This document shows positions 9,198-19,780 of a stretch of DNA of 20,000 nucleotides, piece by piece (position 1 is the stretch's first letter; every line of letters begins with the position of its first letter). Under the pieces are notes generated by a model. The model saw only the letters and a list, made by a program, of their open reading frames with translations, was not told where the DNA came from and made no database searches. The stretch covers positions 445,001-465,000 of the forward strand of contig JACVTC010000059.1 of NCBI GenBank assembly GCA_016946835.1, given 5' to 3'. Position numbers and translations under genes: made by a program. This DNA comes from Neocallimastix lanati (nom. inval.) (lineage: Eukaryota > Neocallimastigomycota > Neocallimastigomycetes > Neocallimastigales > Neocallimastigaceae).

Positions 9198-12197
9198 ATG
9201 AAATCAATAGGTAAGATTAAATTTTTATAAATTGAAAAGTATTGAATAACTACAATTTAATTCAAAATAAAAATTATTTTATTAGATTTAATATATGATA
9301 TTGTGCTTATTTAACATTACGTAGTACAAATAAATTCAAATAATAATTAATTATAATAAAAGAAATAAAAATTAACGAATATAAATGATATTCAAATTTA
9401 TTAAATATATATTTTATAAAAAAAATATTTTAAATAAGTTTCTTTAAAATCAAATGATATTAAGAGACATAATAAAAAATTATAATAAATATTTAAACAT
9501 TTTTAAAAAATTTTTAATAATTAAAATTTATTTATTAATTCATAAAGAATATATATGTTAATTCATAATTAATTTATTATTATTGTTATTATTATTTATT
9601 TTTGGTTTGAATTTATATAAAAATGTTTCGTTTGTTTAGCTACAACTTCTAATTCAAAAGGAATCATAAAAAGAAAAACTGGCTTTGGAATGGGTTTTTT
9701 TAAAACTCATTCACCGCTTTTGACGAAACATAAGAAAGCATTAATAAGTCGTCAACTTCGACAAAATAATTCAAATTTAAATAATGGTACTATTATCAAT
9801 AAAGATATTTTTAATAGTAATCATATAATAAGTAGTATTAGTAGCCATGATAATAATCCAGTGATAGAGAAAATTAAAAAAGTTAAAAACACTTCAATAT
9901 TTGCCGTAAACCCTCCAATCAAAATTTCTTCACCATTTAAAGTATTATCATCAAATAAATCATCATCATCTATTAAAATTTCATCACCAGTTAAAGTATT
10001 ATCATCATCATCTATAGCAATAACTTCACCATTAAAATTAAGTACTAATAATAATGATAGAGATCAATTAATTTGTGAGCCAAATAAGTTTTTGCTACCA
10101 ATCTGTAAATCAGGAATAAAAAAAAATAATAACAATTTTAATTGGAATCAACATGAAGCTTTAAAATCATTAATTAGTTCAAATGGAAGTGAAATTATAT
10201 CAAATATATCTCAAGATGAATCCAGTAAACCTGTCAATGAGATTAAATTAAAAATGAAAGACATATGTAACTTAAATACTGAACCTTTATGTACTAAATT
10301 AAAATTAAAATCAAAATCAAAATCAAAATCAAAGCAAAAATCAAAAATTAATCATAGTAAACATCATATATCAAATAGTCGTATATCAAATAGTCGTAGA
10401 TTATTTCGTTTGCAACAACAACAAGCTACACCTCTTTCAAGTGATGATAGTTCACGTCGTGAATCTATGCCATCCCTGAGTAAGACTAATTTAGAGTCAC
10501 CATTTAATAATTTGCCCTCTCCATTCCAGATAACCCCATCCCCTTCAAATCTTTCGCGTTATTGTCTTCCATCATCATTATATAATTGTCATTTCGGAAC
10601 AGATAATAATACTTTAACTCCATCTGAAACAGATACTTCTCCATTTGCAAAATTTAAAATAAATGAAACTAATAATAATGTTGTATTCCAAGAAAAAGAT
10701 ATAGATACCCCATTCCTTAACAATAATCAAAAAGGTTATTGCCATCACCATCATCATCAAAATATATTTACTATACAAAGAGATTATAACAATTTTGATT
10801 TTCAATCACCAACACCAAAAGCTAATTTTCAATCACCAACATCAAAAATTAATTTTCAATCAAAAACACCAAAAGTTTCAGATAATTTTAGCTCACCAAC
10901 TCCTTCTCCATCGCCTGCTCCAACTTCTAATAAAATTACTAGATTTATGACTTCTTATCAATCTACAGAAGATTTGTTAGAGAGTCCATGTCCTTCTATT
11001 TTTTCATGTAAAGCCCAATTTCAAGAACATTTATCTTCCCCATCTCCCTGTTCTTCACCATTGGGATTTTTTTCAAGTAACATAAATAATACTACTCCTA
11101 CCCCATCATCAAATACTTTTATAGACTTTAAAATTAATAAACGTTCTGATATGACTTTAGATTTTATGAAGGAGCAATTTGAAAATAATAGCTTTTTATC
11201 GCCTACACCACCCGTAAATAATATTCTTAGAAAAAGTAAAAGTATGATTGAAGATTGCAATGATTTTATTAAGTCTGAAATACCAAAAGCAAATATTAAA
11301 GATAAAGAAGATTTTATTATATTATCTCCTACGCCAATGGCACCAAGGCGTCATAAAGCTTTACTTTCAACATCATTTGTTGATTCAGTAGCTTCAACCT
11401 CTAATATAAAGAAGGAGGAAGATGATAAAGAAAATAATCTTGAAGAAGGAAATCACGATACCAAAATTAATAATGATTATAATGATTCTAATTTAGATTA
11501 TTCCTCACCCTTATCTTCTTCTGAATCTTCGTCATTTTCTAAATTATTCCCTCAACGTATATGCCGTACATATAGTGAATGCTCTTTAAAATATTTAAAA
11601 AATTGGAAAGATGCCTCTTCTTTTGGTCATGGTGAAGATTCAATTTTACCATATGATAGCGGTAAAGATTCTTTAAAAAGGATTACCGCTGATACCCTTT
11701 CAAAACTTTTACAAGGAAAATATAAAGGAAAGTATGATGAATTTCATATTATTGATTGCCGTTTTCCTTATGAATATGAAGGTGGTCATATTTGTCATGC
11801 TAAAAATATTAATGATCCAAAACAATTATATAATTTATTCTTTAAGAAGGAGGATTATTCTAAAAAAGTAATTCTTATTTTTCATTGTGAATTTTCATCA
11901 GAACGAGGTCCATGGATGGCTCAATTTTTTAGAAAAGCTGATCGAGAAAAGAATCGTTTCTTCTATCCAAGACTTCATTATCCAGAAGTTTATGTATTAA
12001 GTGGTGGTTATAAAGAATTTTATAATTGTCATAAAGAATTATGTAGCCCTCAAAGATATGTTGAAATGGCTGATTCTAAGTATATTGAACAATGTAAGCA
12101 TCATAGAAAAATGTTTAAAAAAGCAAAATCAACTTCTGAACTTTATTATTCTTCTAAATATCAAATAAATGATGAAGATTCTTCAATAGATAATTAA
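9198..12197 (+). CDS. cdc25: Cdc25-type M-phase inducer phosphatase (spliced)
   Basis: Dual-specificity phosphatase that removes inhibitory phosphates from the Thr/Tyr of cyclin-dependent kinase to trigger mitotic entry; acts in nucleus and cytoplasm. Model: exon 1 at 9198-9210, intron 9211-9639, exon 2 at 9640-12197; 856 residues. Without the intron the first in-frame ATG is 9690 (835 residues). In the 856 numbering, the C-terminal rhodanese/Cdc25 domain spans about 686-815. It has IIDCRFPYEYEGGHI (DCR 710-712, including the back-door Cys 711) and the catalytic HCEFSSERG loop (CX5R, Cys754-Arg760). YPEVYVLSGGYKEF and LCSPQRYVEM complete the family signature, and all key residues are intact. 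The N-terminal ~650 residues are Ser/Asn-rich and disordered, with many SP/TP sites, a Lys/Ser tract, R-rich possible 14-3-3 sites and a KEN box (601-603). The length is typical of long regulatory-tail Cdc25s. The identity is very secure; exon 1 is inferred. Confidence 0.95.
9211..9639 (+). other. Proposed 429-nt phase-1 intron of cdc25
   Basis: The donor is G|GTAAGATT after ATG AAA TCA ATA G. The acceptor is TTTCGTTTGTTTAG|CT, preceded by a T-rich tract. Splicing joins G+CT into an Ala codon and keeps the downstream frame open. The peptide added before Met22 is MKSIATTSNSKGIIKRKTGF, followed by G. The 50 nt between 9640 and 9689 are visibly less AT-rich than the intron and encode a plausible basic peptide, which supports translation upstream of 9690. 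The intron itself is spacer-like A/T sequence. A 9-codon ORF at 9623-9652 spans the acceptor and would be removed in part. Confidence 0.6.
10797..10905 (+). repeat. In-gene tandem F-Q-S-P-T-P-K repeat
   Basis: Inside the Cdc25 N-terminal tail, the coding sequence repeats about every 30 nt: FQSPTPKAN, FQSPTSKIN, FQSKTPKVS, then a diverged FSSPTP. Each unit presents SP and/or TP, the minimal CDK/MAPK phosphorylation site. This is a recent local duplication and a likely cluster of mitotic phosphorylation sites (inference). Confidence 0.8.
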
Positions 12198-12216
12198 TTG
12201 CATAAATTTCTTTCTT

Positions 12217-12218
<2 letters not shown>

Positions 12219-12262
<44 letters not shown>
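12219..12262. repeat. T44 homopolymer just after the cdc25 stop
   Basis: About 44 consecutive T residues begin 22 nt after the cdc25 TAA, preceded by TTTC units. It lies in the presumed 3'UTR or terminator region. In one frame it gives a poly-Phe open frame (12198-12422), which I do not consider a gene. Confidence 0.9.
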
Positions 12263-13378
<1,116 letters not shown>

Positions 13379-13789
13379 CTATAATAAATGAATAAAATAT
13401 GATTAATTAAAACAAATATTTATTATAAAATAGAATATATTCAAAATTATGTTCATGTTTATACATAATATTGAAAATGTTATATAAATTTTTTTCAAAT
13501 AACACTATTTCATTATTAATACATAATAGAGATTATTTTGTATATTATTTGATAATTTTTACAATCTCATTATCTATTATTTATTTATTTTATTATTATA
13601 ATTATTATTATCATTTATTAGTTAAGATTATGATTAATATTATTACTATTATTATTATTATTATTATTGATAAATATAAAATTTTTTTTTATACCAGATT
13701 TTTTTTTTTTTTTATGTATAAAATAAGTAATTAAAAATTAAAAATTTATTGTGATTTAAATTCAAATAAAAAAAAAAAAAATTTAATAT

Positions 13790-14052
13790 ATAATCATATA
13801 TTTTGATTTTATGGTATTTAAATTATATTTTGGAAGATTATTCAAAATTATATTTAATAAAGTTTTTTGATTTTGTGGCAATATAAAATTTAATAAAACA
13901 CCATCAGTTTAAAAAACAATTTCGGAATTATCCATAAAATATTTCACCTATGGAATTTTTAACTTTATTTAATAAACTTTAATATACAATTAAAAATTTA
14001 AAACAAATTAAATACTACAAATTCTATCTTGAGCTTCTCTACATTTAAAAAT
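13790..14052 (-). pseudogene. Decayed coding remnant, unidentified
   Basis: A single minus-strand frame, read from about 14052 down, gives IEVIIFKCREAQDRICSI, then a Leu/Ile/Lys-rich stretch, VKYFMDNSEIVF, and DGVLLNFILPQNQKTLLNII with NNLPKYNLNTIKSKYM after it. It is broken only by five TAA/TAG codons, at positions where Gln (CAA/CAG) would be natural. The segment has more C and G than its flanks and contains no repeats. No family is recognised. The remnant could be the end of the same locus as the dockerin pseudogene 300 nt away, but nothing links them. Confidence 0.4.
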
Positions 14053-14318
14053 TATTACTTCAATAGTTATAATTAATAATATTAATCTTTTTTTTTTTTA
14101 TTAATATTTTACATTTATAAATATATAAATATATATATATATATGTTTTTTTTTTTTTTTTAAATATAGTTTTTTTCATAGAAAATTATTATATATTAAA
14201 AAAATGAATTAGTTATGATTTATTTTTATAAATAATAATTAATTAATTTTATTATTTACCTATATATATATATATATAAATATTTTTTTTTTTAGAAAAT
14301 ATAAGTTCTTTATGATAT

Positions 14319-14640
14319 TTAACAGATGATAGTATTATTAGAAGTAATACAACACCAGTTATCATTTTCAACATCCCATTTACCATCATCATTGGTGAAG
14401 TATAAACAATTCTACATATATCAGTTGAACAACATGGATAGTTAAGAGCTTTAGCTCAACAAGATGGAACACTAATAATATTACACCAATCATCATCTTC
14501 AATACCCAATTTCCATCATCATCAGTGAAATAAACTTCAGTAGTCATTGAACAAATATTTGTAACCCAACTTAGAAATCCAACAGTTACCTTGAGTTGGT
14601 TTTGATTTGACAGCAGTAGTGGCAGTCTTTTTAATAGTAT
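14319..14640 (-). pseudogene. Tandem fungal dockerin (CBM10-like) remnant
   Basis: Read on the minus strand, a Thr/Ala/Lys linker (TTAVKSKPTQ) is followed by dockerin 1. This reads GNCWISKLGYKY, SMTTEVYFTDDDGNW and, after a shift, GIEDDDWCNI. A short ISVPSC linker then leads into dockerin 2: stop, AKALNYPCCSTDICRIVYT and, after a shift, NDDGKWDVENDNWCCI, then a Thr/Asn tail and a TAA at 14319-14321. The conserved CW...LGYPCC...C.V.YTD.DG.WG.EN..WC pattern is the non-catalytic dockerin of anaerobic gut fungal cellulosomes, which docks secreted plant-polysaccharide enzymes to scaffoldins. Tandem pairs at the C-terminus are normal for the family. At least three frame errors and a TGA replacing the invariant Trp (TGG) of dockerin 2 show it is dead. 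No catalytic domain is visible upstream. Confidence 0.85.
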
Positions 14641-14822
14641 ATCATTTTTAAACTGTCTTTTTCCTATTGATTATTATTAAATCTTATAATATACATATTT
14701 ATATATTAATTGTAAAGTACATTAAAGCTTTATATTTAAAAAATATTTTTATGAAAATTTATTGAATAGCAATTAAATATTTTATGAAATTTCTAATATA
14801 TAAAACTTTAATGTATAATAAA

Positions 14823-14823
14823 T

Positions 14824-14887
<64 letters not shown>

Positions 14888-14891
14888 CAAC

Positions 14892-14962
<71 letters not shown>

Positions 14963-14966
14963 CAAC

Positions 14967-15032
<66 letters not shown>
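14823..15032. repeat. (TAA)n array with AAC variants and inverted (TTA)n end
   Basis: TAA units run from 14823 to about 15005 with C variants at 14852, 14885/14888/14891, 14930 and 14960/14963/14966. At about 15006 the repeat switches to ATT units until 15032, forming a 27-nt arm that can pair with the AAT side. Poly-Asn (plus) and poly-Leu (minus) open frames of 115 and 69 codons across it are by-products of the repeat. Confidence 0.9.
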
Positions 15033-15035
<3 letters not shown>

Positions 15036-15624
15036 TTTTTTTTATTTAATTCATTAAAAAAAAAAAAAAGAGAAAAAATAAGATATATAAGTATATTAAA
15101 AAAAGAAAATTTTTACCTTAGTTTTCAATGAAAGATAACACACATATATATATATATATAAGATATTTAAATTCAATAGATGAAATTTTAAAATATAGAA
15201 TTTAACAGAAAATATATAGTAATAATTATTATTATATATTTAATATTGAATAGATTTTTTTTTATATATATTCAGCAGAATATATTGACTTTTGACTTTT
15301 TAACTTTAGTTTTATGTGAATATATATATATATATATTATATAATATATAAATTAATTATCATTAGAAGAAATTTAAAAAATTTAAAAATGAATTCAGAA
15401 AGATAAATATATAAATAGTCTTGTATTATTAACTATTACAAATTAAAAATTTTATTAACAAGAATAATTGAAATAAGATATATAATTCTACGATATTATA
15501 GTTTTTTATAATTTTAAATTAAATATATATATTTATTTTCAAATAAAAAAGGTTCTAATTGATTTATAAGGAAAAATAGTAATTAATATAAAAAATAGTT
15601 AGAATATATTATTAAGCTATATTA

Positions 15625-15668
<44 letters not shown>

Positions 15669-15841
15669 GTAGTATCATACTTTGGTTATTTTTATTATTA
15701 ATAATTATTTTATATTACTATATATAATTATTATAGTAATTATTTATTTGTTATTTTTTTTTTCTTTTAATGGATAATACTAACAAATAATATATTATAA
15801 ATTATTTATATGAATATATGTATTTCCATTGAAATTGCAAA

Positions 15842-15899
<58 letters not shown>

Positions 15900-16268
15900 A
15901 TATTTCGTTTTACTATATTATAGTGAAATAATCATTATAATAATATATATACTAACATTCAGTTAAATTGATCGCTGAACTTCTTACATATAATAACTGT
16001 TAGGTATATATAAGATGTATTCGTTACTCTTTTTGTATCATTATTTATAACAGATGTATTAAAATAATACATTTTCACATATTTATGAACAATTTGGATC
16101 TCGTAGTGGATTAAACTCATACACAATATATTTACGAGATTGCTATTAACTTTCGTATGCATTATTTACTTTTAGGAATATAATTCATATGAATATATTC
16201 ATATTCATATTGTATGCTACGTATATCTAAATATACTATATATTAGCATATAAGTACTTTGTTGAACT
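15033..16268. other. AT-rich spacer with long TA tract
   Basis: Mostly low-complexity. It contains a TA tract of about 51 nt (15846-15896), shorter TA tracts at about 15139-15161 and 15626-15641, and a T run to 15668. From about 15959 to 16200 the composition becomes more mixed. A plus-strand peptide SVKLIAELLTYNNC (about 15960-16001) resembles the helix preceding the second catalytic Asp of Ty3-type integrases, but the distance to the next integrase motif is too long, so it is not annotated as such. An 18-nt palindrome lies at 16187-16204. Confidence 0.5.
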
Positions 16269-16600
16269 GATGATGGACCTCAATTTATTGACCTTTCAAA
16301 AAAAAAAAAAGCTTTTCTGGACTTAAATGATGTTTATGTACACTACATTAGTACATATAACTTTGTATCAAATGGAAAAAGTGGAAAATCGAAATCGAGA
16401 GATTTCCAAGTATTTAAGATTATTTGACAATAAACATAGAGACTGGGATGAAGTATTACAAAGTGATTTATGGGCACTTAGGATCTACAAAAATGAAATG
16501 ATAACATATAGTAATTCGAATTCCTATATATGGTAGACGTGATCTTTAGCCATTTGAATTATCTATTAATATTGATAGAAGACCACCTGAAGAAACTGAA
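16269..16600 (+). pseudogene. Ty3/gypsy-type integrase C-terminal core remnant
   Basis: From 16269 the frame reads DDGPQFIDLSKK (second catalytic Asp motif, usually SDxGPQF) and then VHYISTYNFVSNGK. After a +1 shift it reads KVENRNREISKYLRLF, with the catalytic Glu in VEN, then NKHRDWDEVLQSDLWALRIY and KNEMITYSNS. A last frame gives YGRRDL, TAG, PFELSINIDRRPPEETE up to a TAG at 16601. The order D...E with about 37 residues between matches the DDE core, and the W..vL..al.a.R....e.t.ysPfeL.YGR segment is the classic Ty3/gypsy integrase end. Weaker coding (NEITERNIRLN) continues to about 16675. In a live element the enzyme inserts cDNA into the host genome. Both stops inside the last frame would be CAG before C-to-T. 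Confidence 0.8.
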
Positions 16601-16746
16601 TAGTTAAATAACAATTTAATACTGTTATAGTTTGCAATCCAATTAAAAATGAAATAACAGAAAGGAATATTCGTTTAAATAGTTGATAAATATATATGAT
16701 AGGTAGATTGTATGATTACCTTGCAACAACTTATATCAAACAATAC

Positions 16747-16747
16747 A

Positions 16748-16818
<71 letters not shown>

Positions 16819-16883
16819 ACAAACAAACAAACAAACAAACAAATAAATAAATAAATAAATAAATAAACAAACAAACAAACAAA

Positions 16884-16954
<71 letters not shown>

Positions 16955-16955
16955 A
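16747..16955. repeat. TAAA tetranucleotide array with two CAAA blocks
   Basis: About 52 tetranucleotide units. Most are TAAA; six consecutive CAAA units sit at 16820-16843 and four at 16868-16883, all in the same 4-bp register. The array ends in a TA tract leading to the Gag remnant. Overlapping minus-strand Leu/Phe/Ile/Tyr open frames are repeat artefacts. Confidence 0.95.
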
Positions 16956-17002
16956 TATATATATATATGTATATATATAAACATAGTTAAAACATAAAGA
17001 AA

Positions 17003-17942
17003 ATGATGACCGACGCTATAAAAATAAAGAGAGACCTGTCCTACTTGGTGGATTATGGTAAAGGCATAGATTCCTGGATGGAGGAATTCAAAAATATTAT
17101 GGAAATCTATAACAGAGAAGAATCAAGTAGAATATTTATATGGATGAAGAATGCTGTAGAAGCAGATATTAAGAACCATTTAAAATTTTTATGTACAACT
17201 AGAAATAATGTTAAAAGGTTCCCTTCTTTTAAGGAAATACCAAAAGCCATTGTGGAGTATTTGAAAATTACTCCTAATGATAAATGCTCTGTCATAAATG
17301 TTTTAAATTTTAAAAGGAACGAAACAGTTAAACCATTCAACTATAACTATTTGACTCTATATCATCGACTTGATTTAGAATATTAAAAGTTAATAATATG
17401 AATAGATGATTATTTAAATGCTATTCAAGATAGAGTATGTATATATTCTCAAGTAATATTAGCAGATTGTAAGGCTCTAAAAGATGCTTTCGAAGTAACT
17501 GAACGCTGAAAAAAGAAAAATAACTAGTATAAACGAATAAACACAAAACATTATGATATATCAAAATATCAAAATTTTATAAAATAGAAACAATATTTTA
17601 TTACATTATCCAATTTACTGGAATTTCAGAGATCATAGAGATAAATATGATAACTCTAGGCTAGCGTCATCATACGTAATGAGATATATAAGTGAAAACT
17701 TCACAAATGATAAAATGTTTATACCAGGAAGAAATAATAGTAACTATGAACATAGACTAAGAAGAATAATTATATGTTTCTTTTGTAAACAAATAGGATA
17801 TAAAAATTACCAATATCCTAATAGAAATAATGAAAATGGTAGAAATAACTTTAATAACAGAAATAATCTAAACAATAATAATTGCAATAATAATTATAAT
17901 AATTTTAATTATGTTAATAATAATAATGATAATAGTAATTAA
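17003..17942 (+). pseudogene. Decayed LTR-retrotransposon Gag with mutated zinc knuckle
   Basis: The ATG at 17003 opens 127 codons with a capsid-like helical profile (DLSYLVDYGKGIDSWMEEF, RIFIWMKNAVEADIKNHL, FPSFKEIPKAIVEYLK). The same frame continues beyond stops at 17384 (TAA), 17399 (TGA), 17507 (TGA), 17525 (TAG) and 17585 (TAG), including DYLNAIQDRVCIYSQVILAD and ALKDAFEVTER, a typical last Gag helix. After a frame change near 17600 it reads YWNFRDHRDKYDNSRLAS to 17942. This part contains CFFCKQIGYKNYQYPN, a CCHC knuckle in which His and the last Cys are now Tyr, followed by an Asn-rich tail. Gag normally packages element RNA. No protease or RT follows, so the element is truncated. Confidence 0.75.
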
Positions 17943-18081
17943 TTCTAATTATAATAATAATTATTAATTCTAGTTATAATAATAATAATAATAATAAGAA
18001 TAATTAATTTTAATAATAATTAATCAAATAAACTAATTATAAAGATAAGAATATGAAATAATAATTTGTAAATTAATTTAC

Positions 18082-18144
<63 letters not shown>
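18082..18144. repeat. (TAAA)n microsatellite
   Basis: About 16 uninterrupted TAAA units, the same motif and orientation as the larger array at 16747-16955. Together they flank the Gag remnant on both sides. Confidence 0.9.
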
Positions 18145-18976
18145 AATAACAAATAAATCTATAATAAACAGACTAAATCATTAATATCAATAATTAACAA
18201 AAATTGAATTTAATTTTTTTTTTTTATTTAATTTTATCTTAATATAATTTAAAACAATAATTATTACTTAAGTAATGGAAGAAATTAAATATGTTATTAC
18301 TTTTTTATATACTAATTCTTTTATTAATTTATTTTTTAATCATAAAATTTTTATTAATAATATATTTCTAATATTATGAAAAAAAAAAAAAAAATAAAAA
18401 ATAAAAAAAAAAATTCAATATTTGTTTTTATTATTTAAATTTTTACAGATGCTGTTAAAAGATATATATATTATATTTTTATTTTTTTTTTATTTTATTG
18501 TTTCTTTTATTATAATCATATGAATAGAGTTAGTTTATATTAAAAAAAAAAATATTTTAATATAATATAAATCATAATTCAACTTTTTATATGAAATAAA
18601 TATACTTTAAAAGTTTTTTGCTAATAATTATTATTATTTTTTAATGATAAATAAATATAAATATATAATATAATATAAATATATAAATATTAAATTATAA
18701 AATATATATCTTAAATATTTTAACATTTTTGGAAGATTTTATAATTTTATTTATCATTTATTAGCTTTTCTCATTTTTAAATATTTAACTATATGCATAT
18801 ATTATTTAATTTCTTTTTTAATGATGTTTATTGCTATTTTTATAATATTTTATTTTTAATTACATATGCTCATCAACATCTATTATACTTAACAAATAAG
18901 TTAAAAATAAATGTAAATTATAAATTAAGTATATGTTATTTTTAAAGAATTAATTAATATTTTTTTTTGTTGGTAC

Positions 18977-19007
<31 letters not shown>

Positions 19008-19744
19008 AATTCTTTAATGTTTACTTTAATTTTTTATACTTAATTAGGTAATATAAAATTTATTAATAATGATCTTTTAAATTAAATATACTTTTAAGGA
19101 AGGAATTATTAATAATTCAACAATTTCATGTTTATATCGTAATTATATTTATATTTAATATTTATTAATTTTAATGAGATAATATTTTTTGTCATTTCTT
19201 TTATGCTTTTAATGATATATTCAATTTAAATTATATTGTAAATATTTATAGAATATTTTTATAATATTTTTATTTTATATTTCTTTAATTCGTAATTATT
19301 TTTATTTTTATTTTTTATTTTTTATTTTTTTTTTAAAAGTTAATAATATAAATATATACATATATTAAAAAGTATTTATTTCTTTTGTAATTGGCAATTT
19401 TTAAAAATCGACAAATAAAAGTACTTAGGAAATACATTGGCTATATAATAAAAATGATTATATTATAGTGTTAAAATTAAAGAAAATAATCTATTAAACT
19501 TATCGTTTTAATAAATTTGATATTTTTTTTTTTTCAATATATAAATTAGTGTAAATATATATCTTTTGTTTTTATCTTAAATTTTTTTTTTATTCATTTT
19601 CAATTATAATAATATCTAATGAATAATGGACTTAAAATATAATTATATTAAATAATATTAATGGTGATTAATAAATGGTATATATTAAAAATTGAAGAAT
19701 AGATTTATATTTCTTTTATATATTAATTTTTTAATAATGTACTA

Positions 19745-19780
19745 TTTTATATATTTTATATATTTTATATATTTTATATA
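19745..19780. repeat. 9-bp tandem repeat, 4 copies
   Basis: TTTTATATA is repeated four times without change, followed by a TA tract. A simple local duplication. Confidence 0.85.

Noticed and set aside
10614-11260. Minus-strand ORFs of 63 and 79 codons
   Set aside because: They lie within the intact cdc25 coding sequence and are antisense shadows of it.
14759-15131. Poly-Asn (115 aa, plus) and poly-Leu (69 aa, minus) open frames
   Set aside because: Both are translations of the TAA/TTA microsatellite, with short random ends; no start context or flanking coding signal.
15959-16162. 67-residue minus-strand ORF
   Set aside because: No family motif or neighbouring gene supports it; the mixed composition may instead come from plus-strand integrase remnants, which I could not establish either.
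16505-16535. tRNA-like TTCGAATTCC word
   Set aside because: It lies in the integrase reading frame and has no partner A-box or cloverleaf arms around it.
16675-16984. Leu/Phe/Ile/Tyr/Cys repeat ORFs on the minus strand resembling transmembrane proteins
   Set aside because: They are the reverse translation of the TAAA/CAAA array in two frames; the alternation follows the tetranucleotide period exactly.
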